Positions 34,759-44,418 of a DNA stretch of 64,000 nucleotides are shown here, piece after piece (position 1 is the first letter of the stretch; the number at the start of each line of letters is the position of its first letter). The notes below the pieces were generated by a model. It was not told the origin of the DNA. It made no database searches and saw only the letters and a program-made list of their open reading frames with translations. The translations under genes were made by a program, and so were the position numbers. Source of the stretch: a beta proteobacterium L13 (GTDB taxonomy: Bacteria; Pseudomonadota; Gammaproteobacteria; Burkholderiales; Chromobacteriaceae); contig AMYZ01000009.1 in assembly GCA_000335715.1 (NCBI GenBank), positions 1 to 64,000 of the forward strand, given 5' to 3'.

Positions 34759-35172
34759 ATGAAACGATTGCTTCTGATGCTGTCCTTGCTGTGGCTGGCC
34801 GGTTGTGCCAGCCTGCCAGAGCTGGGTGGTGGCAATGCCGCTGCCGATACGCTGATGCGCGAGGCGCAGCTGCTGGCCCCGCGTGTGGGCAAGGGCGAGC
34901 TGAGCCGTGTGCAGGTGGCCGACCGCCTGGATGCCCTGCGCCAACAGCAGGTTGGCCGCAACGCAGTGGACGACGACGTGTTCCGCACCTACCGCCGCAT
35001 CGCCCAGCAGCGCGACGCCGGCCAGATCGATAGCGCCCGCGCACAAAAGCAGATGGAAGACCGTCTGGAGATGTGGCAGCGCCGCTGGCCCGCGCTGCAA
35101 GACAAACCCGCCAACCCGGCCTTTACCCAATTTCTGCTCAAGCTCTACAGCCTGCCATCGCTGCCGCGCTGA
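34759..35172 (+). CDS. small lipoprotein of unknown function
   Basis: 137 residues. Lipoprotein signal MKRLLLMLSLLWLAGC with the lipid-bearing Cys16. The mature part is helical and charged (ELSRVQVADRLDALRQQQVG, RIAQQRDAGQIDSARAQKQM) with no family that I recognise. It contains an exact copy of the dispersed repeat (34950-34960). It sits eleven bases before the YchJ-type gene and probably shares its transcript. No strong ribosome-binding site is visible. Confidence 0.78.
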   Translation: MKRLLLMLSLLWLAGCASLPELGGGNAAADTLMREAQLLAPRVGKGELSRVQVADRLDALRQQQVGRNAVDDDVFRTYRRIAQQRDAGQIDSARAQKQMEDRLEMWQRRWPALQDKPANPAFTQFLLKLYSLPSLPR

Positions 35173-35182
35173 TATCCGCATC

Positions 35183-35587
35183 ATGAAAAAAACGCCTGCC
35201 ACCCCCGGCTGCCTTTGCGGCCAACCTTTGCCATACACCGCTTGCTGTGGTCGCTACCACCACGGCGAGTTGCCCGCCAGCGCCGAGCAGCTCATGCGCT
35301 CGCGCTACAGCGCCTTCGTACTGCAACTGGAGCCATATCTGTTGCAAAGCTGGGCCAGTGAGACGCGGCCCGCCAGCCTGGATCTGAGCGCCGATGACGG
35401 CGTGAAGTGGCTGGGCTTGCAGGTATTGGCCGCCACGTGTGGTGCAACGGGTGACGACACCGGCACTGTCGAGTTCGTGGCGCGCTACAAAGTGGGCGGC
35501 CGCGCCTATCGCTTGCACGAAACCAGCCGTTTTCGCCGTGAAGACGGCGCCTGGCGCTATATCGATGGCGACCTGCATGAGGGCTAG
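35183..35587 (+). CDS. YchJ/UPF0225-family protein with SEC-C motif
   Basis: 134 residues starting MKKTPATPGCLCGQPLPYTA. The cysteine set CLCGQ...CCGRYH is the SEC-C zinc motif of YchJ proteins, followed by the conserved LMRSRYSAFV and the NTF2-like half ending FRREDGAWRYIDGD. The function of YchJ is unknown. An exact dispersed repeat lies inside the SEC-C codons (35216-35226). Confidence 0.87.
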   Translation: MKKTPATPGCLCGQPLPYTACCGRYHHGELPASAEQLMRSRYSAFVLQLEPYLLQSWASETRPASLDLSADDGVKWLGLQVLAATCGATGDDTGTVEFVARYKVGGRAYRLHETSRFRREDGAWRYIDGDLHEG

Positions 35588-35606
35588 GGTGTTGACCTAA
35601 GTAATT

Positions 35607-35632
35607 GATAGCGATCATTTTTTGTCGCTATC
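35607..35632. promoter_or_regulatory. inverted repeat upstream of the 102-residue gene
   Basis: GATAGCGA (35607-35614) pairs perfectly with TCGCTATC (35625-35632) over ten bases that include a run of Ts. It lies 68 bases before the GTG start of the next gene. It could be an operator or a small hairpin; no T-run follows, so it is not a clear terminator. Confidence 0.4.
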
Positions 35633-35699
35633 GTACTGGGAATGCCGGCCACGTGTGCCATGCTGAAACGGGCATCTGCCCGGAAAGCGGAGGTGACAC

Positions 35700-36008
35700 G
35701 TGAACGATACACTGCATGACTTCATTGCCCAGCTGGAACGCCACCAGGCCGAAGGGCGCGACCTGGGCCAGCTGTTGTCCGTCGACCCGGTGCGTCAGCT
35801 GGCGTTACCGCTCAATCACCAGACTTGCAGCCAGCTGCGTGCCATGGCACTGGTGTTCCAGTGCGACGAGGCCTTGCTGGCGTCAGCCATCCTGGCCGGA
35901 GCGTTACGCCATATGCAGCAGCATCTGGACGAAGACCTGGATGCGCTGGCCAGGCTGGCGCGCGAGGCGCTGGACAGCCCATGCCAAGCCGCCAGCGAGG
36001 CCATTTAA
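35700..36008 (+). CDS. small unrecognised protein, GTG start
   Basis: 102 residues (MNDTLHDFIAQLERHQAEGR...). The GTG at 35700 follows a strong GGAGGTGA box, which supports the frame. The sequence is largely helical and acidic at the end (HMQQHLDEDLDALARLAREA), without cysteines or membrane segments suggesting a function. It converges on the MarR gene, and the two stop codons overlap within TTAA. No family recognised. Confidence 0.65.
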   Translation: MNDTLHDFIAQLERHQAEGRDLGQLLSVDPVRQLALPLNHQTCSQLRAMALVFQCDEALLASAILAGALRHMQQHLDEDLDALARLAREALDSPCQAASEAI

Positions 36009-36454
36009 GCTTTTGCTTCTTTGCCCTGCAGCAGCATGGTCAGTTGCTGCAGGGTTTGTCGCAACAAGGCCGATTCCGCTTCACGCCCCTCTGCCCCGTA
36101 GCGGCAGCGCATGGCCTGCGGGATGGCGGCGGCCTGTGTTTCCAGCGCCTTGCCGGCGTCGCTTAGCCACACTTCTACCCGTCTTTCATCTTCGCTGGCA
36201 CGCCGCCGCTGCAGCAGGCCGGCGGCCTCCAGCCGTTTCAGTAGCGGTGTCAATGTGCCGGAATCCAATAGCAAGCGTTCGCCCAGCTGTTTGACGCTGG
36301 CACCGTCTTGCTCCCATAGCACCAGCAGCACCAGGTATTGCGGGTAAGTCAGCCCCAGCGCGTTCAGCAGAGGCTGGTAGGCCTGCGTCATGCTGCGGCT
36401 GGCCGCGTACAACGCAAAGCACAGCTGGCGATCCAGTTGCAGTTCCGGCGTCAT
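36005..36454 (-). CDS. ohrR: OhrR-type MarR-family peroxide-responsive repressor
   Basis: 149 residues from ATG 36454, overlapping the peroxidase stop by four bases. The N-terminal LDRQLCFALYAASRSM has the reactive Cys12 of OhrR proteins. The winged helix includes LTYPQYLVLLVLWEQDGASV and LLLDSGTLTPLLKRLEAAGL. OhrR represses organic-peroxide defence genes until its cysteine is oxidised. Here its operon partner is a glutathione peroxidase instead of the more common Ohr (OsmC-like) protein. Confidence 0.87.
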   Translation of the reverse strand: MTPELQLDRQLCFALYAASRSMTQAYQPLLNALGLTYPQYLVLLVLWEQDGASVKQLGERLLLDSGTLTPLLKRLEAAGLLQRRRASEDERRVEVWLSDAGKALETQAAAIPQAMRCRYGAEGREAESALLRQTLQQLTMLLQGKEAKA

Positions 36455-36927
36455 AGCAGGCGCTCGATCTCGCTGCGCAGCGCTTCCGGCTTGGTGCGCG
36501 GGCCGAAGCGGCCAACCACCTGGCCCTGGCGATTCACCAGGAACTTGGTGAAATTCCACTTGATGCCACGGGTGCCCAGAATGCCGGCTTTTTGCTGCTT
36601 CAGGTATTGCCACAGCGGGTCGGCGTTGGCACCGTTAACGTCGATCTTGGCCGCCATCTTGAAGCTGACGCCGTAGTTTTTCTGGCAAAAGCTGCCGATG
36701 GCTTCGGCGGCGCCGGGTTCCTGCTTGCCAAACTGGTTGCAGGGGAAGCCAATTACCGCCAGGCCTTGCTCGCCCAGCTCGCGGTGCAGTCCTTCCAGGC
36801 CTGCATACTGGTAGGTAAAGCCGCATTCGCTAGCGGTGTTGACCAGCAGCATTACCTTGCCCTGATAGTCGGCTAGCTGGATGTCGCCGCCCAGCAGGGC
36901 GGGTACGCGGTATTGGTAGATGGACAT
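36451..36927 (-). CDS. glutathione peroxidase-like thiol peroxidase
   Basis: 158 residues. The active site has Cys35 in NTASECGFTYQ in place of selenocysteine, with FPCNQFGKQEPG and KWNFTKFLVNRQG (catalytic Gln and Trp). Such bacterial enzymes reduce organic peroxides, often with thioredoxin. First gene of the gpx-ohrR operon, under a clear OhrR-like operator. Confidence 0.93.
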   Translation of the reverse strand: MSIYQYRVPALLGGDIQLADYQGKVMLLVNTASECGFTYQYAGLEGLHRELGEQGLAVIGFPCNQFGKQEPGAAEAIGSFCQKNYGVSFKMAAKIDVNGANADPLWQYLKQQKAGILGTRGIKWNFTKFLVNRQGQVVGRFGPRTKPEALRSEIERLL

Positions 36928-36946
36928 GGTGTTATTTCTATTTTAA

Positions 36947-36974
36947 AAAATTAAATTGTACACAATTAAATTTT
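36947..36974 (-). promoter_or_regulatory. OhrR operator candidate upstream of the peroxidase
   Basis: A 28-base dyad centred at 36960/36961: left arm AAAATTAAATTGT, centre AC, right arm ACAATTAAATTTT, one mismatch in 13 pairs. It lies 20 bases before the peroxidase start, in an AT-only patch of GC-rich DNA. OhrR boxes elsewhere have the core TACAATT-AATTGTA, which this resembles (AATTGT-ACAATT). The first gene of the operon and its regulator make OhrR the likely binder. Confidence 0.65.
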
Positions 36975-37110
36975 CCAAAAAAAGAGCGAAGCGGCAAGGG
37001 GGAACCACAACGCTCATAAGAAACGGCTTGCTGTGCCCAGGGCGAACCGTGAATGGCACGCCCTGATTTCATCCTAGACCAGACACCAGAAATTGCGAGT
37101 TTTGACCCAA

Positions 37111-37137
37111 AACAAAAAACGCGGCCGAGGCCGCGTT
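37111..37137 (-). terminator. terminator of dcd
   Basis: On the minus strand AACGCGGC pairs with GCCGCGTT (37130-37137 and 37118-37125) over four bases, followed by a run of Us (As at 37114-37119). Confidence 0.88.
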
Positions 37138-37156
37138 GTGTGGGGGGCTGGATTGT

Positions 37157-37726
37157 TCAAGGGCGGGGCAGGGTAACGCCGACCTGGCCCATGTATTTGC
37201 CGGCACGGTCTTTGTACGATACGTCGCAGATTTCGTCCGATTCGAAGAACAGCACCTGTGCTACGCCCTCGTTGGCGTAGATCTTGGCTGGCAGCGGGGT
37301 GGTATTGGAAAACTCCAGCGTCACGTAGCCTTCCCATTCCGGCTCGAACGGGGTCACGTTCACGATAATGCCGCAGCGTGCGTAAGTGGATTTACCCAGG
37401 CACACGGTCAGCACCGAGCGCGGGATGCGGAAATACTCCACGGTGCGGGCCAGCGCAAAGCTGTTGGGCGGGATGATGCAGTAGCCCTTGCCTGAGACTT
37501 CTACAAACGAATCCGGGTCGAAGTTTTTCGGGTCGACGATGGTGCTGTTGATGTTGGTGAACACCTTGAACTCGTCCGCGCAGCGGATATCGTAGCCATA
37601 GCTGGAGGTGCCGAACGAGATCACCTTTTCGCCGTTGACGTTCTTGATCTGGTCATGAACAAACGGCTCGATCATGCCGTGTTGTTCTGCCATGCGGCGA
37701 ATCCATTTGTCGGATTTGATGGTCAT
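37157..37726 (-). CDS. dcd: dCTP deaminase
   Basis: 189 residues, the usual size. It deaminates dCTP to dUTP, the main route to dTMP in many proteobacteria. The start [20 protein letters not shown], the [11 protein letters not shown] segment and the active-site region [21 protein letters not shown] (Ser and Arg) are all present. Single gene with its own terminator. Confidence 0.96.
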   Translation of the reverse strand: MTIKSDKWIRRMAEQHGMIEPFVHDQIKNVNGEKVISFGTSSYGYDIRCADEFKVFTNINSTIVDPKNFDPDSFVEVSGKGYCIIPPNSFALARTVEYFRIPRSVLTVCLGKSTYARCGIIVNVTPFEPEWEGYVTLEFSNTTPLPAKIYANEGVAQVLFFESDEICDVSYKDRAGKYMGQVGVTLPRP

Positions 37727-38028
37727 CGTATTGTTCTCTTTCAGGCTGGCTTTCAGTTGGCTGGATTTTACTGGTACACAGGCGCAGGCGCTACTTTGCC
37801 ATGCGCTGGCCTGCTGGTGGGGGGATTTGGCTTTGTGATTGCATGGCCGCCACTTTTGGTGCGTTAAAATGGATTTTGTTAAAATTAAATGCCTTATTGA
37901 CGCGTATCGATGGTGATAAAGTGAATATTATTGCGAATAATTCGCAAAAATGTACCATGACAGTCCGGGCGGCGTGTACTAGAATCCGCCTATTCGAATC
38001 ATGACCAAGTATTACAGGGGCAAACACC
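37727..38028. promoter_or_regulatory. bfr upstream region with an AT-rich dyad, possible Fur site
   Basis: Within this AT-rich 302-base gap, ATTATT-GCG-AATAAT (37927-37941) overlaps TTGCGAATAATTCGCAA (37931-37947), two interlocked dyads about 80-100 bases before bfr. Their AT content and spacing resemble a Fur box, and a ferritin gene is a logical target. The match to the Fur consensus is only partial. No gene is supported here. Confidence 0.35.
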
Positions 38029-38517
38029 ATGCAAGGCCATCCAAAAATCATCGCGCTGCTTAACGACCTGCTGGCAGAAGAGCTGTCTGCCGCAGACCAG
38101 TATTTTGTTCACGCCGAGATGTATAAAGACTGGGGCCTGAACAAGCTGTTTGCCCGCATCGACCACGAGCGCGAGGACGAGCTGGAACACGCCCGCACGC
38201 TGATCGCCCGCATCCTTTTCCTGGGCGGCAAGCCCAACGTGGCCAAGCGTGTGCCTATTGTCATCGGTGACGACGTACCATCGATGCTGAAAAGCGACCT
38301 GGACGTGGAATACCGCGTGGCGGCCGCGTTGAAAGACGTGATCGCCGTCTGTGAGCAGGAGCGCGACTACATCACCCGCGAACAGCTGATGGTGCTGCTG
38401 GAAGAAACCGAAAACGACCACGCCCACTGGCTGGAACAGCAAATCAAGCTGATCGACCTGGTGGGCCTGGCCAACTACCAGCAATCGCAAATGGCAGGCG
38501 ACATCAGCGCCAGCTAA
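38029..38517 (+). CDS. bfr: bacterioferritin subunit lacking the heme-ligand methionine
   Basis: 162 residues, close to E. coli Bfr (158). Stores iron as a 24-mer after oxidising Fe2+. The ferroxidase ligands are all kept: Glu18, Glu51, His54, Glu94, Glu128 and His131. Residue 52, the heme-binding Met in E. coli, is Leu here (DHEREDELEHA). This subunit should therefore not bind heme by itself. In Neisseria and Pseudomonas two Bfr-type subunits combine; a second, Met52-bearing bfr may lie elsewhere. Start ATG 38029 follows AGGGG. A terminator and a repeat copy follow. Confidence 0.93.
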   Translation: MQGHPKIIALLNDLLAEELSAADQYFVHAEMYKDWGLNKLFARIDHEREDELEHARTLIARILFLGGKPNVAKRVPIVIGDDVPSMLKSDLDVEYRVAAALKDVIAVCEQERDYITREQLMVLLEETENDHAHWLEQQIKLIDLVGLANYQQSQMAGDISAS

Positions 38518-38535
38518 GCGCTGCCGGCTGCCGTG

Positions 38536-38586
38536 TGCGGCCAACCTTGCCCGATACCCTGCCTGCTTGCGCGCGCAGGGTTTTTT
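38536..38586 (+). terminator. dispersed-repeat copy plus terminator of bfr
   Basis: An exact TGCGGCCAACC (38536-38546) is followed by a hairpin with arms CCCTGC (38557-38562) and GCAGGG (38575-38580), then six Ts. Confidence 0.85.
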
Positions 38587-38665
38587 ATTGCCTGCGATTT
38601 GAAATAATTGAAACACACCTTGTGCCGCTTTCTGTTAAACCTGATGGTAAAAAAGGGAGACAAAA

Positions 38666-39406
38666 ATGGACGACAGGCATGCCGTGTTGATCGTGGATGA
38701 CGAAGCCGACATCCGCGACTGGCTGGCCGAGCTGCTGCAGGATTGCGGCTACGCGGTGGTGGGCGCGGCCAACGGCCGCGAGATGCAGGCGGCGCTGCAG
38801 CAGCACAGCTTTGCGCTGGTGGTGCTGGACCTGCGGCTAAAGGGTGAAGACGGCCTGCAGCTGGCGCGCACGCTGCGTGCGCAGTCGGCGGTGCCCATCA
38901 TCATGATGAGCGGCAAAGGCGACGAAACCGACCGCGTGCTGGGGCTGGAGCTGGCCGCCGACGATTACCTGACCAAGCCGTTTTCCGGCCGCGAATTTCT
39001 GGCGCGGGTGCGCGCCGCGCTGCGCCGTGCCACCGAGCTGTCGCTGCCCATGCTGCGCAAGCCGGGCGAGGCGCACGAATGCTACTGTTTTCACGACTGG
39101 ATTCTGGACGCTACCGCGCGCGAGCTACGCCATAGCCGTGGCGGCGAGCCGTGTGCGCTTACCCAGGGCGAGTATGCGCTGTTGGCCGCACTGGTGCGCC
39201 ACCCCGGCCGGGTGTGGAGCCGCGAACAGCTGCTGGAGCAAACCCGCGGCCTGGACACCGAGGTGTTCGACCGCACCATCGACGTGCTGATCCTGCGCCT
39301 GCGCCGCAAGATCGAACCCAACCCGCGCCTGCCCGCGCTGATCTGTACCGAGCGTGGCGCCGGCTATGTGTTTCGCGCCAGCGTCAGCAAAACCCAGAGC
39401 GCATGA
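38666..39406 (+). CDS. OmpR-family response regulator
   Basis: 246 residues. The receiver domain (about 5-120) has the acidic pair in LIVDDEAD, phospho-acceptor Asp55 in VVLDLRLKGEDG, and Lys in LTKPFSGREF. The C-terminal winged helix ends FDRTIDVLILRLRRKIE...GYVF, the OmpR/PhoB type. It overlaps the kinase gene by four bases (ATGA). It lies upstream of an alpha-glucoside operon that has no regulator of its own; control of that operon is a guess. Confidence 0.92.
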   Translation: MDDRHAVLIVDDEADIRDWLAELLQDCGYAVVGAANGREMQAALQQHSFALVVLDLRLKGEDGLQLARTLRAQSAVPIIMMSGKGDETDRVLGLELAADDYLTKPFSGREFLARVRAALRRATELSLPMLRKPGEAHECYCFHDWILDATARELRHSRGGEPCALTQGEYALLAALVRHPGRVWSREQLLEQTRGLDTEVFDRTIDVLILRLRRKIEPNPRLPALICTERGAGYVFRASVSKTQSA

Positions 39407-41976
39407 TTCCCACCCTGTTGCAGCAGCTGCGTAGCCAGCCTATCCGTGCCCGGCTGCAGGCGGCTTTTGTCTTGCTGTTCGTACTGATGCTGGTGGTGAT
39501 CGTGGTCAGCCTCAGCGCCATGCGCAACACGCTGGACACGCTTACCGGCTTTCGCGAGGAGGTGATGCCCGAGCTGGCGCGGGTGTTGGAGCTGGCCGAA
39601 AAAGTATCGCAAATCGCCGCCATTGCGCCGTCGCTGGCCGACAGCTACGCGCCGGAAACGCTGTCGCGCGACATTAACCGGCTGCAGGCGCTCACGCGCG
39701 AAATCCGCCAGCTATCGCAAAACCTGCCACCGGAAGCCGACCGCCAGCTGGCGGTGAGCAGCATGCTGGAGGGGGCAGAGCGCGACCTGTCGCAGCTGTT
39801 ATTGCTGTCGGCGCAGCGCCGCCGCAGCCAGCAAATCCTCAATATCTACATGGCGCGGCTGGACGAGCTGGGCGGCAGGTTGGCCACGCAGCACGCCGCC
39901 CAGGCGCGGCGCGCACCCACGCTGATTCCACTGTGGCAAACGCTGTTGGCGGTGCCGCTATCGCGCGACCGCGCCCGGCTGGGCGAGCTGGAAGCCAGTG
40001 CCGAGGCGCAGATGCTGGCCATGCAGCTGCGCGGCGAATCGGCGCAGCTGCCCGACTGGCTGGTGGTGGAGCTGGAAGTGATGGTGCAGGCACCGCAAAA
40101 CCTGTTCGAGCAGCAGCGCGAGCTTACCGAGAGCGGCGAGCGCATTGCGGTACTGCTACAGCTGTACCGCAGCAATGCCGAGCACCTTAGCCGCCGCACT
40201 GCCCGCTATGTGCAGGCCATCCGCCAGCAGGCAGATGACCGCAGCGGGCAGATGGCCACCGAAATCCGCTCCGGCAGCCGTAGTGCCTTGCTGCTGGCGG
40301 CCATTGGCGTGGCGGTAGCACTGTTGGCCGCAGCCTATGTGCGGCGCGTGGCGCAGCGCATGCAGGCGATTTCCAGCGTGATGAGCCGCCTGGCCGGCGG
40401 CGATACCGAGCAGCTGACGCCGGCTACCGAGCAGGCCGACGAAATCGGCGACCTGGCGCGCGCGTTCCAGGTATTCCGCGACAACTTGCTGGAAAAACAG
40501 CGCCTGTCACACGGTATCGAGACGCAGCGCCGCCTGCTGCAAACCGTGTTTCGCAGCATGCACGACGGCCTGTCGGTGTACGACGATAACGGCAAACTGA
40601 TGGTATGGAACCCGCAGTTTCCGGCCCAGCTGGGCATGACCACCGGCTGCCTGTACAGCGGCATGCCCTACACCGCACTGCGTGCCGCCATGCCGGCCGG
40701 CACGCGCTGGGAGGCGGTGGCCGGCGACACCGTGGCCCAGCCGGACGACAGCCACCGCATAGCCAGCCACGCCGAGCTGCACCTGCCCGGCGGGCGTGTG
40801 CTGGAATTCATGAGCCACGCCATGCCGGAGGGCGGCTGGGTGGCGGTGTGCCGCGACGTATCCGCCCGCCGCGCCGCCGAGGCGCAGCTGCAGCAAATGC
40901 AAAAAATGGAAGTACTGGGCCAGCTTACCGGCGGCGTGGCGCACGACTTCAACAACATCCTGATCGCTATCCTGGGCAACCTGGAGCTGCTGGAGCAGCG
41001 CGCCGACTTGCCGCCCGAGGCGCGCCAGCGCCTGGAGCGCGCCCACGTCGCGGCCAACAAGGCTGCCGCACTCACACGGCGGCTGCTGGCCTTTGCCCGC
41101 CGCCAGCCGCTGTGTACCGAGCGTGTGGACGTGGGCGACATGCTGTACGAGATGCTGGACCTGGTGGAATACAGCGTCAGCGACGGTATCCGTGTGAGTG
41201 TGGACGCGCCGGAAGGCATGGTGGTGCAGGTAGACCGCGGCCAGCTGGAAAACGCCATCCTCAACCTGGCGCTCAATGCCGCACAGGCCATGGGCGAGCA
41301 CGGCAGCCTGCAGCTGCGGGTTGGCCGCATCCAGCGCGACGGCCGCGACTGGGTAGTCATCAATGTGCAGGACGACGGCCCGGGCATCCCGCCCGAGGTG
41401 CTGCCGCACGTGCTGGAGCCGTTCTTTACCACCAAGGCACAGGGCAAGGGTAGCGGCCTGGGCTTGTCCATCGTGTACGGTTTTGTGAAGCAAAGCGGTG
41501 GCGAGCTGGCCATCCACAGCCGCGAGGGCGAGGGGGCTACCGTGTGCATCGAGCTACCGGCCAGCGCCGGCCAGCATAGCCCGCCAGCCAGCGCCAGCGT
41601 GCTGCCGGCGGTGCTGCCTGCGCGCCACGTATTGCTGGTAGAGGATGACGCCGACGTGCGCGACACCGCCCAGCAACAGTTGGCCGCACTGGGCGCGCGT
41701 GTCAGCGTGTTTGCCAGCGAGGCGGCGCTGCTGGGCTGGCTGGCGGCTGGCGGCGAGGCCGACCTGGTGCTGTCCGACATCATGCTGGGCGAGGGCGGCG
41801 ACGGCGTGCGGCTGTACCGCACCTTGCAGGCCGGCTACCCGGGTTTGCGCGTAGTGCTGACCTCTGGCCTGCCGCCCGAGCACCATGCCCGCCGCAGCGA
41901 CTGGCCGGCCGGTGTGCCGTTCCTGGCCAAACCTTACCGCCGTGACGACCTGGCGCGTTTGCTGGCTTTTGCCTAG
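39403..41976 (+). CDS. hybrid sensor histidine kinase with PAS and receiver domains
   Basis: 857 residues from ATG 39403. First membrane helix about 20-45 (AAFVLLFVLMLVVIVVSLSA), a helical periplasmic sensor, second helix near 290-310 (ALLLAAIGVAVALLAAAYV), HAMP, a PAS-like domain (MHDGLSVYDDNGKLMVWNPQ), then the kinase. Phospho-acceptor His514 lies in GGVAHDFNNIL; ATPase boxes include NLALNAAQAM and GKGSGLGLSIVYG. A C-terminal receiver has Asp792 in LVLSDIML. The all-helical sensor resembles TorS-like domains. Signal unknown. The hybrid receiver plus a separate OmpR-type regulator implies more than a simple His-Asp pair, since no Hpt domain is seen. Confidence 0.9.
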   Translation: MIPTLLQQLRSQPIRARLQAAFVLLFVLMLVVIVVSLSAMRNTLDTLTGFREEVMPELARVLELAEKVSQIAAIAPSLADSYAPETLSRDINRLQALTREIRQLSQNLPPEADRQLAVSSMLEGAERDLSQLLLLSAQRRRSQQILNIYMARLDELGGRLATQHAAQARRAPTLIPLWQTLLAVPLSRDRARLGELEASAEAQMLAMQLRGESAQLPDWLVVELEVMVQAPQNLFEQQRELTESGERIAVLLQLYRSNAEHLSRRTARYVQAIRQQADDRSGQMATEIRSGSRSALLLAAIGVAVALLAAAYVRRVAQRMQAISSVMSRLAGGDTEQLTPATEQADEIGDLARAFQVFRDNLLEKQRLSHGIETQRRLLQTVFRSMHDGLSVYDDNGKLMVWNPQFPAQLGMTTGCLYSGMPYTALRAAMPAGTRWEAVAGDTVAQPDDSHRIASHAELHLPGGRVLEFMSHAMPEGGWVAVCRDVSARRAAEAQLQQMQKMEVLGQLTGGVAHDFNNILIAILGNLELLEQRADLPPEARQRLERAHVAANKAAALTRRLLAFARRQPLCTERVDVGDMLYEMLDLVEYSVSDGIRVSVDAPEGMVVQVDRGQLENAILNLALNAAQAMGEHGSLQLRVGRIQRDGRDWVVINVQDDGPGIPPEVLPHVLEPFFTTKAQGKGSGLGLSIVYGFVKQSGGELAIHSREGEGATVCIELPASAGQHSPPASASVLPAVLPARHVLLVEDDADVRDTAQQQLAALGARVSVFASEAALLGWLAAGGEADLVLSDIMLGEGGDGVRLYRTLQAGYPGLRVVLTSGLPPEHHARRSDWPAGVPFLAKPYRRDDLARLLAFA

Positions 41977-42129
41977 GCCGGGCGCGGCGGGTGTTGCAAT
42001 TGTTAATGGCATCGGCATGGCAATGAAATGGCGCATTAACGTTTCCGCGTTTAGATGGCAGGGCGACGGCACGCTGCTGGCCACAAGGCCTGCAGGCGTG
42101 CGGCCAACAACACAACGAGGAGACACAAG

Positions 42130-43404
42130 ATGAAAAAATCTAGCCTGATACATACGGCCGTACTGATGACCCTGGCTGCAGCTGCCCAGGCCGCCCCGCT
42201 GAAAATTTCCTGCGGTGCGGTAGGCCAGGAGCTGGAGCTGTGCAAGCAGTCGGTAGCGGAGTGGAGCAAGAAAACCGGCCACGACGTGCAGGTGGTATCC
42301 ACCCCCAACGATTCCAACGAGCGCCTGGCGCTGTACCAGCAGATCCTGGGCAGCGGCTCCGACAAGATCGACGTGTTCCAGATCGACGTGGTGTGGCCCG
42401 GCATTCTGGCCAACCACCTGCTGGACCTGAAACCGTACACCAACGGTGCCGAGAAACAGCACTTTGCCGGCATTGTCAGCAACAACACCATCGGCGGCCG
42501 CCTGCTGGCCATGCCGTGGTTTACCGACGCCGGCGTGCTGTACTACCGCAAAGACCTGCTGGAGAAATACAAGCAGCCGGTACCCAAAACCTGGGAGGAG
42601 CTGACCGCCAGCGCCAAAAAGATCCAGGACGCCGAGCGTGCCGCCGGCAACGACAAGATGTGGGGCTATGTCTGGCAGGGCCGTGCCTACGAAGGCCTGA
42701 GCTGCGACGCGCTGGAGTGGGTGGTGAGCTACAAGGGCGGCACCATCATCGACGCCGCCAGCGGCAAACCCACCATCAACAACCCGCAGGCGGTGAAGGC
42801 GCTGACCACCGCCGCCGGCTGGGTGGGCACCATCACCCCGAAAGCGGTGCTGAACTATGGCGAGGAAGAAGCGCGCGGCGTGTTCCAGGCCGGTAATGCG
42901 GTGTTCATGCGCAACTGGCCGTACGCCTGGGCGCTGGCGCAAAAGCCGGATAGCGTGGTGAAAGACAAGGTGGGCGTGGTGGCGCTGCCCAAGGGCGGCG
43001 CCGACGGCCGCAACGCTGCCACGCTGGGTGGCTGGCAGCTGGCGGTGTCCAAGTACTCCAAGAACCAGAAGCTGGCCGCCGAACTGGTGAACTACCTCAC
43101 CAGCAGCAGCGTGCAGAAAATGCGCGCCATCAGTGGCTCTTACAACCCCACCATCTCCGCGCTGTACCGCGACCCGGACGTACTGAAAGCCAACCCCTTC
43201 TTTGGCGAGCTGTACAACACCTTCACCAGCGCCGTGGGTCGGCCGTCCTCGGTATCGGCCGCGCGTTACAACCAGGTGAGCAACCAGTTCTGGAATGCCA
43301 CCCACGATGTGCTGTCCGGCAAGACCGACGCCAAGACCTCGCTGGCGCAGCTGGACGCCCAGCTCAAGCGCCTGGCACCGCAAGGCTTTAGCGGCGCCAA
43401 GTAA
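42130..43404 (+). CDS. alpha-glucoside ABC transporter substrate-binding protein (AglE/ThuE-like)
   Basis: 424 residues with a signal peptide (MKKSSLIHTAVLMTLAAAAQ A). A family 1 sugar-binding protein: VDVFQIDVVWPGILAN-type segment, MPWFTDAGVLYYRKDLLEKY, and the VFMRNWPYAW ligand-site stretch. Trehalose/maltose/sucrose binders of the ThuE-AglE group look like this. First gene of a unit in the order binding protein, two permeases, glucosidase, ATPase, as in rhizobial aglEFGAK. GGAG eleven bases before ATG 42130. Confidence 0.9.
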   Translation: MKKSSLIHTAVLMTLAAAAQAAPLKISCGAVGQELELCKQSVAEWSKKTGHDVQVVSTPNDSNERLALYQQILGSGSDKIDVFQIDVVWPGILANHLLDLKPYTNGAEKQHFAGIVSNNTIGGRLLAMPWFTDAGVLYYRKDLLEKYKQPVPKTWEELTASAKKIQDAERAAGNDKMWGYVWQGRAYEGLSCDALEWVVSYKGGTIIDAASGKPTINNPQAVKALTTAAGWVGTITPKAVLNYGEEEARGVFQAGNAVFMRNWPYAWALAQKPDSVVKDKVGVVALPKGGADGRNAATLGGWQLAVSKYSKNQKLAAELVNYLTSSSVQKMRAISGSYNPTISALYRDPDVLKANPFFGELYNTFTSAVGRPSSVSAARYNQVSNQFWNATHDVLSGKTDAKTSLAQLDAQLKRLAPQGFSGAK

Positions 43405-43478
43405 GCCCCTGCCTGCCCTGACCGGGGCGGCATCGGCTTCGGCCAACCCTGGCCGGTGCCCGCCTCGCGGAGAACCCT

Positions 43479-44417
<939 letters not shown>

Positions 44418-44418
44418 G

